This document shows, in pieces, positions 8,932-21,289 of a DNA stretch of 64,000 nt; position 1 is the stretch's first letter, and the number at the start of each line of letters is the position of its first letter. Under the pieces are notes generated by a model. That model was not told where the DNA came from. It worked only from the letters and a program-made list of their open reading frames with translations, and did no database searches. Position numbers and translations under genes: made by a program. This stretch comes from Thioclava sp. GXIMD2076 (lineage in GTDB: Bacteria > Pseudomonadota > Alphaproteobacteria > Rhodobacterales > Rhodobacteraceae), in assembly GCF_037949795.1 (NCBI RefSeq), contig NZ_CP149934.1:513501-577500 (forward strand), given 5' to 3'.

Positions 8932-10818
8932 TCAGCCGACCAGCTGACCGTCATCGCGTTTCACCGCGATTACGCTCGAGCGCGGCAGACCGCTCTCGGC
9001 AGGCCAGCTCCCGCCCGGGTGCTGGATGCCCACGAACATGGTGCGGCGGTCCGCCGACCAGCAAAGGCCGGTGATCTCGCAGCCATTAGGGCCGGTCAGG
9101 AAGCGCGCGATCTCGCCGGTGGTCGGGTCGCCCGCGAGCTGCTGGTTATTGCCCATACCGGCATAATCGCCCTCGTTGCTATCCTCGCCATCGGTCTGGA
9201 TCCACAACAGGCCCGCGCTATCGAAGGTCATGCCATCGGGCGAGTTGAACATATTGCCGCCGGTGACATTCTTCGAGCCTGCATAGGCATCCGAATGCAC
9301 CTCCGGATTGCCCGCCATCACGAAGAGATCCCATTTGAACGTCTCTCCGGCATGGTTGTCGTCGCTCGGATACCAGCGCACGATCTGGCCGTAATTATTG
9401 GCATTGCGCGGGTTCGGACCGTTGACGGCGGTGTCATCGCCACCGGCATTCGGCTTCACGCCGCGGTTCTTGTTATTGGTCAGGCAGCAATAGGCCTCGA
9501 CCGCATAGGGGTTTACGGCAATCCATTCGGGGCGGTCCATCGTGGTCGCGCCCAGTTTCGAGGCCGCCTGACGGGCGAAGATCAGCATCTCTGCCATCTC
9601 CATGCCGGTGGTCTCGGGGGTCATGGCGAGCCACTCGCCGGTCTGGTCATCGTGGAACTTGGCCACATAAAGGATGCCGTCATCCAGAAGACCGTCCGTC
9701 GGCTGACCCGCGACATAGGGGTAGGTCGAGACATAGCGGTAGAGGAACTCGCCGCGCTCGTCATCGCCCAGATAGACCACCACACGCCCGTCGGGCGCCA
9801 GCGTGACTTCGGCATTCTCGTGTTTGAAACGGCCCAGAGCGGTGCGTTTGACCGGCGTACTCTCGGGGTTGGTCGGGTCGATCTCGACCACCCAGCCGAA
9901 GCGGTGCGGCTCGTTGGGGTTCTGGCCCAGATCAAAGCGCGGATCGAATTTCTCGTAGCCATACTGGCTCTCGTCGCCCAGACCATAGCGGTCATACCCC
10001 GCCTTGACCGTATCGGAGATACCGGTCGCCATGCCGCCGAAATAGCCGTTGAAGTTTTCCTCGCAGGTCAGATAGGTGCCCCACGGCGTCTTGCCCGCGC
10101 CGCAATTGCCCATCGTGCCCAATACCTTGGTGCCGGTGCTGTCTGCCGCGGTCTGCATCAGCGCATGGCCTGCGGCCGGACCCGAGATCGCCATCTCCGC
10201 ATTATGGTGCAGGCGGCGGTTAAAGCGCGAGTTCTTCACCGGTGCATAGCCGTTCTCGCCCTCGGCGATCTCCATCACCGTCACGCCCTGGAAGTTCTGG
10301 AGCGTGCGCACATCCTCGGCCGATTGCGGAACGCCATCGGGGGTATGGGGGAGGTTGATCTCGGAATTCACATATTCATTGTTGATCGCGATGATCTCGT
10401 GCGATCCGATCTGGAACGTCTCCATCCCGTCGGTATTCTCGCCGAAGACCTTGTCCGAATCCGCCGCGGTCACACCGTTGGTGGCATCGAAATCGGCCAC
10501 ATTATCGAAGAGCGGGTCGCCCCAGCTGACCATGGTTTTCCAGTTCCAGCCCTCGGGCACATGCACCGTCATATCGGTCTGTGCGTCGATCGGGGTGAAG
10601 GGGAAACGCGAGGCGGCCTGGGCCTGCGCCGAGGTCGAGTTCAGAAGGCCGGTGCCCATTGCAACCGCGCCGGAACCGAAGGCCACGAGGCCACTCAGGA
10701 AGCCACGGCGCGAGATGGCGCGCTCGACCACACGGTCGAATTCGTTCTCTTCGGGGCGGGGAAAATGCAGCTCATCCCACTCATCGGCGGGCATCTTATG
10801 CGGAGGCAGCTTCGTCAT
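8932..10818 (-). CDS. phoX: PhoX-family alkaline phosphatase, Tat-exported
   Basis: A 628-residue protein of the PhoX/DUF839 family. A twin-arginine signal (SRRGFLSG followed by a hydrophobic stretch and an AQA cleavage region) lies at about residues 36-65 after a long N-terminal tail, as is usual for PhoX. Family segments in the mature part include WGDPLFDN, NNEYVN, GNCGAGKTPWGTYLTCEEN and the C-terminal SPDGMTFDSAG and HPGG stretches. PhoX enzymes are calcium- and iron-dependent phosphomonoesterases in the periplasm. The start at ATG 10818 has GAGGAACG upstream. Phosphate control is likely, but no clean Pho box was found. Confidence 0.85.
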   Translation of the reverse strand: MTKLPPHKMPADEWDELHFPRPEENEFDRVVERAISRRGFLSGLVAFGSGAVAMGTGLLNSTSAQAQAASRFPFTPIDAQTDMTVHVPEGWNWKTMVSWGDPLFDNVADFDATNGVTAADSDKVFGENTDGMETFQIGSHEIIAINNEYVNSEINLPHTPDGVPQSAEDVRTLQNFQGVTVMEIAEGENGYAPVKNSRFNRRLHHNAEMAISGPAAGHALMQTAADSTGTKVLGTMGNCGAGKTPWGTYLTCEENFNGYFGGMATGISDTVKAGYDRYGLGDESQYGYEKFDPRFDLGQNPNEPHRFGWVVEIDPTNPESTPVKRTALGRFKHENAEVTLAPDGRVVVYLGDDERGEFLYRYVSTYPYVAGQPTDGLLDDGILYVAKFHDDQTGEWLAMTPETTGMEMAEMLIFARQAASKLGATTMDRPEWIAVNPYAVEAYCCLTNNKNRGVKPNAGGDDTAVNGPNPRNANNYGQIVRWYPSDDNHAGETFKWDLFVMAGNPEVHSDAYAGSKNVTGGNMFNSPDGMTFDSAGLLWIQTDGEDSNEGDYAGMGNNQQLAGDPTTGEIARFLTGPNGCEITGLCWSADRRTMFVGIQHPGGSWPAESGLPRSSVIAVKRDDGQLVG

Positions 10819-10905
10819 TTTGGCGTTCCTCGTTTCACTTGATGAGCGAGGAGTTAATGAGCCAATGAAAAGGTTTTGTGACGTTTGCCTTAAGAAATCA
10901 CGACA

Positions 10906-10936
10906 TGCTCCCTTTCCTGTGATTGGAAAGGGAGCA
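10906..10936. terminator. Perfect 12-bp hairpin between phoX and the VOC gene
   Basis: TGCTCCCTTTCC pairs with GGAAAGGGAGCA around a 7-nt loop. It lies 16 bp past the stop of the minus-strand VOC gene, so it most simply ends that transcript. The T-rich tract sits on the plus-strand side, so as an intrinsic terminator it is better formed for plus-strand transcription, although no plus-strand gene is known there. Confidence 0.5.
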
Positions 10937-10952
10937 TTGATATCTTTCTTTT

Positions 10953-11477
10953 TTAGTCCGGGAAATAGCGGGTCTGCGTCGCTTCTTTCGCGTAGTGCAT
11001 CGGCGACGGCATGTGATTGAACTCGATGATCAATCCCCAAGGCGTTTTGCAGAATTGGGACTGGTTTCCGGGCCCCTCTTCCGGCCCTCCCCCGTCAATC
11101 GGGCCTTTCAGGATCTCGGCACCAGCGGCCTTCAATTTGGCAATCGCCTCCTGCATGTCACGGCAATAGATGCAGATATGATGATAGCCCTGATCCTCGA
11201 AGCGAGGCTGGTCCTTACGGCCGGTATTCTCTACCTCGAACAGCTCGATATTCGGACCGGATCCAATCCGAATCATGGTGATCGCCTTCACGGCACTTTC
11301 CATCGCCAGATCGTTGATCGGGTTCATTTCAGGACCGGTAATCGGATCCTCGTCTTTGGTTTTGGCACGGAACAGGATTGTCGCGCCAAAGGCCTTCTCG
11401 AAAAACACCTCGGCTTCGGTAATATCGGGAACGGTCAGCGCCACATGTTCAAGCCCCAGAAACACATCATCTGTCAT
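10953..11477 (-). CDS. VOC-superfamily protein (glyoxalase/dioxygenase fold)
   Basis: A 174-residue protein with paired beta-alpha-beta-beta-beta modules of the vicinal oxygen chelate fold. LGLEHVALTVPDI opens the first module, with a candidate metal-ligand His at residue 11. GYHHICIYCRDM opens the second, and a C-terminal TPWGLIIEFNHMP supplies a Glu. The order resembles lactoylglutathione lyase, methylmalonyl-CoA epimerase and ring-cleaving dioxygenases, but I cannot choose between them. It stands alone, flanked by a hairpin and by a 500-nt gene-free region. Base composition is somewhat less GC-rich than its neighbours. Confidence 0.65.
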   Translation of the reverse strand: MTDDVFLGLEHVALTVPDITEAEVFFEKAFGATILFRAKTKDEDPITGPEMNPINDLAMESAVKAITMIRIGSGPNIELFEVENTGRKDQPRFEDQGYHHICIYCRDMQEAIAKLKAAGAEILKGPIDGGGPEEGPGNQSQFCKTPWGLIIEFNHMPSPMHYAKEATQTRYFPD

Positions 11478-11977
11478 GCTACAACCTCTTATAATATAAG
11501 AAAACTTCCCGCGACCCGCGGGTATACCCGGTCAACGCGTCTGCCTCCGCTTGGGTTTCGGGATTTTTCAAAATTTTGCCGTGAGCAGGATAATGGTGAA
11601 TATTTCGGAGATAAATCTTGACTTAAGGATCAAAAATACCAGATGCTAGAGAGGATCGTGGGAAGCCTATGGCTGCTCTCGATCCATCGGGGATATCCCC
11701 GATCACGCCCACCGAACGGCGTTACGATTTCCGGTCAGAAGTGACCTACCACGCTACAGCTGCTCCTGTAGGTGGTGCCGCATATCCGGTTTTTGCCTGA
11801 TATGCAGGTCGGCCCTGTGCCGATCGGGCTGGAAATTTCATGGAAATGTCATGGATCTGTTTCCGAGTTGGAAAGATTCCCAGCGCATACTCCGTGAAGT
11901 TCACATGATGAACGCAACCCAGGGGCGCACCTGACTGACACAATGCCCCGTGTCTCACAAGAATAAAGGATAACCGA
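11478..11977. other. Gene-free region between the VOC gene and the small orphan gene
   Basis: About 500 nt without a convincing reading frame on either strand. It is AT-richer than its surroundings in 11560-11650. TTGACT at 11619-11624 could be the -35 box of a plus-strand promoter for the small gene at 11978, but its distance would imply a long leader. No repeat family or known RNA was recognised. Confidence 0.4.
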
Positions 11978-12238
11978 ATGGGACTTAAACTGACTGAACT
12001 GACGAACCATCACGCCACAGGCGAGCTTGATGGCCAACCTTTCCACCTGACCGTCGAAAACGGCCAGTATTATGTGCGGATCAAACCCGAAAACGCCGCA
12101 GCCGGTCATGACTGGACCTTGGCGGATACCTTCGTGGCCCCCGTATCTACCCGTAAGGGAATGGCGGACCGGATCCGTTCCTATGCTTATGCGGCGACGG
12201 CAAAATACCGTCAATTCCAGCGCTTCGGCGCGATCTGA
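11978..12238 (+). CDS. Small hypothetical protein
   Basis: An 86-residue soluble protein that I do not recognise. ATG 11978 follows an AAAGGAT ribosome site at good spacing. The sequence alternates short beta-prone stretches (GQPFHLTVENGQYYVRIK, residues 19-36) with a C-terminal basic helix (RIRSYAYAATAKYRQF). No signal peptide, membrane segment or cysteine is present. It sits alone between a long leader and a convincing terminator, so it is probably expressed as a single-gene transcript. Function unknown. Confidence 0.6.
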   Translation: MGLKLTELTNHHATGELDGQPFHLTVENGQYYVRIKPENAAAGHDWTLADTFVAPVSTRKGMADRIRSYAYAATAKYRQFQRFGAI

Positions 12239-12355
12239 TCGCCACGATCCGGCCTCCGGATCGGGCAGATGATACGACCGGCCCCGGCATATGGCGATTG
12301 CGCCTCTGGCTCGGGCCCTGGTCGGGATCACCCCTCCCCTACCTTCAAACGCATC

Positions 12356-12386
12356 AGCCCCCGACAGGTCGTCAGGGGCTTTGTTT
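12356..12386 (+). terminator. Intrinsic terminator of the small orphan gene
   Basis: AGCCCC and GGGGCT close a stem around an inner CGAC/GTCG hairpin, followed by TTTGTTTT on the plus strand. It ends the transcript of the gene at 11978-12238. Confidence 0.7.
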
Positions 12387-12400
12387 TACGCGGGGTCTAT

Positions 12401-12430
12401 AAAAACGCCCCGCTCTGGTGGAGCGAGGCG
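12401..12430 (-). terminator. Intrinsic terminator of the nrdHIEF operon
   Basis: A ten-pair stem with one mismatch (CGCCCCGCTC against GAGCGAGGCG, loop TGGTG, 12406-12430) lies just past the nrdF stop. It is followed on the minus strand by five T (12401-12405). Confidence 0.75.
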
Positions 12431-12436
12431 CGAGGA

Positions 12437-15539
<3,103 letters not shown>

Positions 15540-15564
<25 letters not shown>

Positions 15565-15962
15565 TGTGCTCTCCAGAATTTCTCGAGCCCGTCTCTGACG
15601 CGGGCAATATCTAGGTCGGTGCCGCTCAACTCGAACCGGTAGAGCAGCGGGATCTTGCATTTCTCGGCGATCACTTTGCCCGCATAGCCATAGTAGATCC
15701 CGAAATTGGTGTTTCCAGTGCCGATCACACCCCTGATATTCTTGCGTATCTCGGGGTTGTTCAAAGCATGGATCACGGGTTTCGGAACCGCTCCCCGGCC
15801 CTCGCCATCGCTATAAGACGGGCATATCAGCACAAAAGGCAGCTCGGCCAAACTGGCCGAGCGATCTTCGGTGCCCCCGATGCGTATAGCAGGCAGACCG
15901 AGCCGGGTGACGAAGCGATGCGTGTTTCCGGTGGCCGAGGAAAAATAGGCCAGTCCGGTCAT
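15540..15962 (-). CDS. nrdI: NrdI flavodoxin-like RNR maturase
   Basis: A 140-residue flavodoxin-fold protein. The FMN phosphate loop is [11 protein letters not shown] near residues 7-17, and the diagnostic [11 protein letters not shown] lies near 81-91. NrdI generates the oxidant used to assemble the dimanganese-tyrosyl radical in NrdF. It begins 10 nt after nrdH and overlaps nrdE by 25 nt. Its presence marks this RNR as class Ib rather than Ia. Confidence 0.92.
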
Positions 15963-15972
15963 CGGCTTGCGA

Positions 15973-16197
15973 TCAGGCGACGAGGGTCGCGATACGATCC
16001 GGACGGAAACCTGCCCAATGATCAGCGTCGGTCACCACAACTGGGGCCTGACGGTAGCCAAGGCCGGTCACTTTTTCCATCGCATCCGCATCCAGCGTCA
16101 GGTCGATCACATCATGCTCGATCCCGCGGGCATTGAGCGCGCGAATGGTGGCAGTGCATTGGACGCAGGCAGGTTTGGAATAAACCGTAATAGACAT
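15973..16197 (-). CDS. nrdH: NrdH glutaredoxin-like electron donor
   Basis: A 74-residue redoxin. The active site is CVQC (residues 10-13) in SKPACVQCTAT, and the C-terminal half has the NrdH-type RQAPVVVTDADHWAGFRPDRI stretch. It reduces the NrdE disulfide using thioredoxin reductase. The start at ATG 16197 (MSITVYSK) matches the usual family length; the longer frame only adds unrelated sequence. It is the first gene of the nrdHIEF operon. Confidence 0.92.
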   Translation of the reverse strand: MSITVYSKPACVQCTATIRALNARGIEHDVIDLTLDADAMEKVTGLGYRQAPVVVTDADHWAGFRPDRIATLVA

Positions 16198-16424
16198 AGG
16201 CTCTCGACCCCGAAGCAAAGGGGCGGACATTCGGAAGGTGGATCGCATTTCTGCCAAACTCCCCCCGGACATACCGCCCGTGGACATTATCACTCATCAG
16301 ATCCGCAGGAGGCGCCCATAAGGCCCGCTCTATTCTCCGTCTAGTGCCACAACAGTCCCCCAGGACCTGAAAAGCAACTTACCCTACGGAGGGTCCGGCT
16401 CAACTTCCGGACCTCTACACGGAG

Positions 16425-16464
16425 CGGATATGGTATCCGGTTCCATCTGATGCGCTATATATAG
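16425..16464 (-). promoter_or_regulatory. Paired palindromes upstream of nrdHIEF, possible NrdR-type control site
   Basis: CTATATATAG at 16455-16464 resembles the core of NrdR boxes. About 27 bp away lies a 15-bp inverted repeat, CGGATA-TGG-TATCCG (16425-16439). NrdR boxes normally occur in pairs, but the second element does not fit the consensus well. The first site is plausible and the pair is uncertain. Confidence 0.35.
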
Positions 16465-16522
16465 TAGCTGAATTGCGTCTGAAGTCCAGAGGTTTTTAGC
16501 CATTCCCCGCGCTTCCCTAGGG

Positions 16523-16720
16523 GCGGAAGACCCCGCATCCCCGACAGCGCGCAACCGCCTGAATCGTTGGAGCTCTGGCTACAAAGAAGACCGCCGGAAG
16601 CAAAGACCGAAAAAAATAATTGTTGGGCTGGACGAAAGACGGGGGTTCTGCAACTCGAATCGCGGGCGCGGATTCGTCCACAGGACCGGTCGCCCAGAGC
16701 ACGAGCCTAGCACGGATCCG
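16523..16720. other. Structured gene-free segment between nrdHIEF and purU, candidate small RNA
   Basis: The 630 nt between nrdH and purU (16198-16827) has no convincing gene. Inside it a long rod-like fold is possible on either strand: GCTCTGG (16572-16578) with CCAGAGC, TGGGC with GCCCA, and GGACGAA with TTCGTCC nested within, separated by large bulges. A rod with a big internal bubble beside a formyl-tetrahydrofolate gene recalls 6S RNA. I see no decisive sequence signature, so this is only a candidate. Confidence 0.3.
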
Positions 16721-16827
16721 CTCGCCTGTCCCCTACGTCAACATCACGCCTCAAATGCCCGATGGCCGCCCCGGGGGACGGCCATGGAAGATGCACACCA
16801 CTATATCTAGGAGGAAGCTCTTACCGC

Positions 16828-17712
16828 TCAGCCCATACGCTCGGAGGAGAACGAGCCCGGAGAGGCGGGGAAGACCACCGTTTTCGAGCCGTTGATAAAG
16901 ACCCGACGATGGGCATGGGCATGGATCGCCCGCGCCAGAACCGCGCTTTCCACATCGCGCCCCAGCGAGACATAATCCTCGGGCGATTGCGCATGGGTCA
17001 CGCGCACCGTGTCCTGCTCGATGATCGGGCCCTCATCGAGATCGGCGGTCACATAATGCGAGGTCGCCCCGATCAGCTTCACCCCGCGGGCAAAGGCCTG
17101 CTTATAGGGGTTCGCGCCCTTGAACGACGGCAGGAAGGAATGGTGGATATTGATGATCCGCCCCGACATCTTCTGGCACATCTCGTCCGAGAGGATCTGC
17201 ATGTAGCGTGCCAGAACGATCAGCTCGGCGCCTGCCTCCTCGACCACCTGCATGATGCGGGCCTCGGCCTCGGGCTTGTTTTCTTTGGTCACCTTGATGC
17301 AATGGAAGGGAATATCGTGGTTCACCACGACCTTCTGGTAATCCATATGGTTCGAGATCACGGCCACGATCTCTACCGGCAGCGCCCCGATACGGGCGCG
17401 ATAGAGCAGATCGTTCAGGCAATGCCCGAAGCGCGAGACCATGATGACGACCTTCATCTTGGCCGCCTCGTCATGGAAAGCGAAATTCATGTCGAAGCCG
17501 GAGGCCACGGGGGCGAACTCGGCGCGCAGGCTGTCGGCATCATTGCCGGTCTCCGAGGCAAAGCTCACCCGCATGAAGAAATTGCCCGTCTCCAGATCGT
17601 CGAACTGGGCGCTATCGGTGATATTACACCCTTTATCGGCCAGAAAACCGGAAATGGCAGCGACAATCCCGCGCTTGGTGGGGCAGGTGACGGTCAGGCA
17701 ATATTTGGTCAT
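16828..17712 (-). CDS. purU: Formyltetrahydrofolate deformylase
   Basis: A 294-residue enzyme that hydrolyses 10-formyl-THF to formate and THF. An N-terminal ACT domain (residues 1-80) is followed by a formyltransferase domain containing ISNHMDYQ, the catalytic-loop NIHHSFLPSFKGANPY and ATSHYVTADLDEGPIIEQD. It lies 84 nt after the gamma-subunit gene of the sarcosine-oxidase-like dehydrogenase, on the same strand. This matches its use in methylamine catabolism, where methyl carbon enters the THF pool and leaves as formate. Confidence 0.9.
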   Translation of the reverse strand: MTKYCLTVTCPTKRGIVAAISGFLADKGCNITDSAQFDDLETGNFFMRVSFASETGNDADSLRAEFAPVASGFDMNFAFHDEAAKMKVVIMVSRFGHCLNDLLYRARIGALPVEIVAVISNHMDYQKVVVNHDIPFHCIKVTKENKPEAEARIMQVVEEAGAELIVLARYMQILSDEMCQKMSGRIINIHHSFLPSFKGANPYKQAFARGVKLIGATSHYVTADLDEGPIIEQDTVRVTHAQSPEDYVSLGRDVESAVLARAIHAHAHRRVFINGSKTVVFPASPGSFSSERMG

Positions 17713-17796
17713 GACTATATCCAGAAATCTTTCGCCCGATCAGATATGACCGATCGGCCGCAGGAAGAGAAGAGGCAGGGACACTACCCTAAAACA

Positions 17797-18351
17797 TCAG
17801 CCAAGGCGCGCAGCGGCCTCATTAAGCGTATGCCAGAGACTGCCGGCATAGGAGCGCATACCCCAGATCCGGCAGTGATCGGGCGCAAGCCGCAACAGAA
17901 AGACCGACATATGGTGCAGGCCGGTGCGGGTTGCCATGCCGGTGGCCTTGGCCGCGTCAGGCAGGTTCACCAGCCGCTCGAGGAGCGCCTCGACATCCTC
18001 GCCTGTTACGTCAAACGCCACCCAGCCATCGGTCTGCTCGGTCACCGAGGCGCCCTCGGCCTGCGTTTTGACCCATGCGGCGAAATCCTCATGCGCGCGG
18101 GATGGCCCTTCGATCATCCACTGTCCCTGCCCCGCCCAGAAGGCGGTCAGACCTGCGCCCTGCGCGAGCGCACCGGGTGCGGGCAGGACCATCCCTGCCA
18201 GCTCGCTCAGGCTCTGCCCGCGCCGCATGGCCAGCGAGGCCAGCGCGATATCTGGACGTTCGGTCAGGGTCATGGACCCGAAGGTTTCAACCTTGGGCGC
18301 GGTTTCACCCAAAGCGGTGAGCGCAATCAGATCAGTCACGGGCTTAGTCAC
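17797..18351 (-). CDS. mgdD: N-methylglutamate dehydrogenase / sarcosine oxidase gamma subunit
   Basis: A 184-residue subunit of the SoxG family. Landmarks are LTALGETAPKVETFG near the N terminus and TGLHHMSVFLLRL plus WGMRSYAGSLWHTL near the C terminus. GTG 18351 overlaps the end of the alpha-subunit gene by 8 nt; the longer frame reads through that gene. In the heterotetramer it packs against alpha. The neighbouring gmaS and mgsABC homologues favour N-methylglutamate dehydrogenase over a sarcosine-specific enzyme, although the two are homologous. Confidence 0.78.
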   Translation of the reverse strand: MTKPVTDLIALTALGETAPKVETFGSMTLTERPDIALASLAMRRGQSLSELAGMVLPAPGALAQGAGLTAFWAGQGQWMIEGPSRAHEDFAAWVKTQAEGASVTEQTDGWVAFDVTGEDVEALLERLVNLPDAAKATGMATRTGLHHMSVFLLRLAPDHCRIWGMRSYAGSLWHTLNEAAARLG

Positions 18352-21289
18352 GGAGACGCTCCCCCTCTGGGTCAACAAAATGGGCAGGCACAATCCGGCA
18401 ATCACAGCCCGAATTTTCCAGCGGATTATAGGCGACAATCACCTCCCCCATCCGCGTCTCGCCATGTTCCACAAAACCAAGCGCGATATGGCTTCCGACA
18501 TGCGGCGAATAACAGGCCGAGGTCACCCAGCCCTGATCGGTGTCCATCGCGCGCCGGTCCCCACGGGTGAACAGATGCGACCCCGCCATGATCCGTTCTG
18601 CCGGATCCAGCGGTTGCAGCCCCACAAGACGGCGCTTGTCGGCCGCCAGCCCCTCGCGGCGCGACATGATCGCCCCGATGGAATCCTTCTTGGCAGAGAC
18701 CATCCTGCCCAGACCCAGCATCTGCGCGGTAGTCTGACCATTCAGTTCCGCTCCCGCGGCATGACCCTTCTCGATCCGCAGCACAGCCAGTGTTTCTGTC
18801 CCGTAAGGCGTCACACCCAGATCGGCGCCCTGCGCCATCAGCCGGTCCATCAGCGCATTGCCGTAACGCGCAGGCACCGCGATCTCATAGGCCAGCTCGC
18901 CCGAGAAGGAGATCCGGAAGAGCCGCGCCCGTAGCCCGCCGCAGATGGTAAGTCCAGCACAGGCCATGAAGGGAAACGCCTCGTTCGACAGATCGAACCC
19001 GTCAACAATCCGCGACAGAAGCTCACGCGATTTCGGCCCCGCCACGGCAATCTGCGCCCAAGCCTCGGTGGTGGAGATCAGTTGCACATCCAGATCGGGC
19101 CACAGACATTGCCGCGCGAATTCCATCTGCCGGTAGCACAGCCCCGCATTGGCGGTGGTGGTGGTGACCACATAGTGATCCTCGGCCAGCCGCGCGCAGG
19201 TGCCGTCATCATAGATATGGCCATCCTCGCGCAACATGATCCCGTATCGCACACGGCCCACCGGCAGCGTGCCCATCATATTGGCATAGATCCGGTTCAA
19301 AAACTCGCCCGCGTCCGCACCCTGCACATCGACTTTGCCGAGCGTGGTCACGTCGCATAGCCCAACGCCCGCACGCACGGCCAGCACTTCACGGTCCACA
19401 CTCTCGCGCCAGTTTGTCTCCGCGCCTTGCGGGAAATATTGCGCGCGCATCCATTGCCCGACCTCGACAAATTCGGCCCCCTGCGCTCTCGCCCATTCAT
19501 GGGTGGGCGTCAGCCGCGTCGGGCGGAAATGCGCGCCACTATCGCCTCCGCCGAGCACCCCCAGAGACACGCCGGTATAGGGCGGGCGGAAGATGGTGGT
19601 GCCGGTCTCCGGGATGGATTTGCCGGTAAGTTCGGCCATGACCGCCAGCGCCGAGACATTGGCCGTCTTGCCCTGATCGGTGGCCATGCCAAGCGTCGTC
19701 CAACGTTTGAGATGCTCGATGGGGCGCATATTCTCCTTATGGGCCAGCGCGATGTCCTTCACCGTCACATCATTCTGGAAATCGACCCAGGCCCGTTTTT
19801 TGCCCGGCACATGCCAGAAGGCCGCCTGCTCCAGCGGTATATCCTCGGCCTTGGGCAGATCGGGCACAGAAGCCGCGATCCCGAGATCGCCGAGCGCGCG
19901 CGCCGCCGCCCGCGCGCCAGACGCCATCGCCTGCGCGGTCGAGCCCTCACCATTGCAGGCCCCTGCGGGGATCAGCCCCGCAGGCCCGCCCTCACCCGGC
20001 ACGAAGGCCAGCAGATCCTCGTTCCAGACCGGACGCCCGCGATGATGCGAGGCCAGATGCACATTGGGGTTCCAGCCGCCCGACACGCCCAAAGCGCCGC
20101 AATCGAGCCACTCGGCCTTATGCCCCGAGCGGATCTCGATCTTCTGGAGCCCGAGCCGCCCCTTGCTGCCCGTCACCACCGATCCGGCATAAAGGCGATA
20201 GTCACCCAGAGCCTTGGCATCGGTGCGCACATCCACCACGCCCGCCACCTTGGCACCTCTGGCCAGAAGATCGAGCGCCGTCCGGTGACCATCGTCATTA
20301 TTTGTGAAGATCGCGATCCCGTCGCCCGCCTGCCGCACGGGCGCCACCGCCCAACGGTTGGCATAGGCGCGCATCGCGCCCGCCAGCATGATGCCCGGAC
20401 GGTCATTATCGGCAAAGGGAATATGCCGCTCGGTAGCACCTGCGGCCAGCACGGTGCGCCGCGCGGTGATCCGCCAGAGCGTCTGGCGGACTTTCCCGCC
20501 CGCCTCCGCCAGATGGTCCGACACGCGTTCGACCGCGCCGTAAACGCCGTGATCATAGGTGCCGAACACCGTCATCCGCGTCATCACCCGCACATTGGGC
20601 ATCGCGCGCAACTCGGCCTCGGTGGCGCGCACCCAATCGGTCGCGGGCGCGTCATCCAGCGTATGGCTTTCGGCCAGAAGCCGCCCGCCCAAAGCGAAAT
20701 CCTCATCGGCCAGAATGACCTTGGCCCCCGCACGGCCCGCGGTCAGCGCCGCCATCAGGCCCGCTGCACCACCACCGACTATCAGGAGGTCGCAATGCAG
20801 GTATCCGCGATCATAGGCATCAGGGTCGGGCAGGCCCGACAGCGCCCCGAGCCCCGCCGCCTTGCGGATCATCGGCTCGTAGAGTTTCTCCCAGAAGGCG
20901 CGCGGCCACATGAAGGTCTTGTAGTAGAACCCCGCCGCAAAGAAGGGCGACAGGAGATCATTCACCGCCAGCCAGTCGCGCTCGAGCGCGCCTGCATAAT
21001 TCTGCGAGGACGCTTCCAGCCCATCATAAAGCTCTGCCACGGTGGCGCGGGTATTGGGCTCGGCATAGGCGCCGGTGCGCAGGGTCACCAGCGCATTGGG
21101 TTCCTCCGAACCTGCCGCCACCACACCGCGCGGGCGGTGATATTTGAACGAGCGCCCCATAAGCTGCACACCATTGGCCAGAAGCGCCGAGGCCAGCGTA
21201 TCGCCCTGAAACCCCGAATACTCGACCCCATCAAAACGGAAGCTCAAAGGCACGTTACGGTCCACCAGACCGCCAGACAAACGGCTCAT
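18344..21289 (-). CDS. mgdC: N-methylglutamate dehydrogenase / sarcosine oxidase alpha subunit
   Basis: A 981-residue subunit. The N-terminal ferredoxin-like segment (about 1-100) is followed by a Rossmann domain with VGGGAAGLMAALTAGRAGAKV at 171-191. The C-terminal 380 residues are a GcvT-type folate-binding domain (LCDVTTLGKVDVQG, then GYVTSACYS-like sequence). In this family the alpha/beta pair demethylates the amine and the GcvT domain passes methylene to THF. ATG 21289 overlaps the delta-subunit stop (ATGA). The order B-D-A-G is the classical soxBDAG/mgdABCD order. Confidence 0.82.
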   Translation of the reverse strand: MSRLSGGLVDRNVPLSFRFDGVEYSGFQGDTLASALLANGVQLMGRSFKYHRPRGVVAAGSEEPNALVTLRTGAYAEPNTRATVAELYDGLEASSQNYAGALERDWLAVNDLLSPFFAAGFYYKTFMWPRAFWEKLYEPMIRKAAGLGALSGLPDPDAYDRGYLHCDLLIVGGGAAGLMAALTAGRAGAKVILADEDFALGGRLLAESHTLDDAPATDWVRATEAELRAMPNVRVMTRMTVFGTYDHGVYGAVERVSDHLAEAGGKVRQTLWRITARRTVLAAGATERHIPFADNDRPGIMLAGAMRAYANRWAVAPVRQAGDGIAIFTNNDDGHRTALDLLARGAKVAGVVDVRTDAKALGDYRLYAGSVVTGSKGRLGLQKIEIRSGHKAEWLDCGALGVSGGWNPNVHLASHHRGRPVWNEDLLAFVPGEGGPAGLIPAGACNGEGSTAQAMASGARAAARALGDLGIAASVPDLPKAEDIPLEQAAFWHVPGKKRAWVDFQNDVTVKDIALAHKENMRPIEHLKRWTTLGMATDQGKTANVSALAVMAELTGKSIPETGTTIFRPPYTGVSLGVLGGGDSGAHFRPTRLTPTHEWARAQGAEFVEVGQWMRAQYFPQGAETNWRESVDREVLAVRAGVGLCDVTTLGKVDVQGADAGEFLNRIYANMMGTLPVGRVRYGIMLREDGHIYDDGTCARLAEDHYVVTTTTANAGLCYRQMEFARQCLWPDLDVQLISTTEAWAQIAVAGPKSRELLSRIVDGFDLSNEAFPFMACAGLTICGGLRARLFRISFSGELAYEIAVPARYGNALMDRLMAQGADLGVTPYGTETLAVLRIEKGHAAGAELNGQTTAQMLGLGRMVSAKKDSIGAIMSRREGLAADKRRLVGLQPLDPAERIMAGSHLFTRGDRRAMDTDQGWVTSACYSPHVGSHIALGFVEHGETRMGEVIVAYNPLENSGCDCRIVPAHFVDPEGERLRD

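Noticed and set aside
10819..10910. Possible Pho box upstream of phoX (TGTCGTG and CGTCACA 22 bp apart on the minus strand)
   Set aside because: The arms are too far from the Pho box consensus and the middle repeat is not recognisable.
16540..16830. A tRNA or tmRNA in the nrdH-purU gap
   Set aside because: GTTCTGCAACTCGAATC looks like a T-loop at first sight, but no acceptor stem, anticodon arm or terminal CCA could be fitted.
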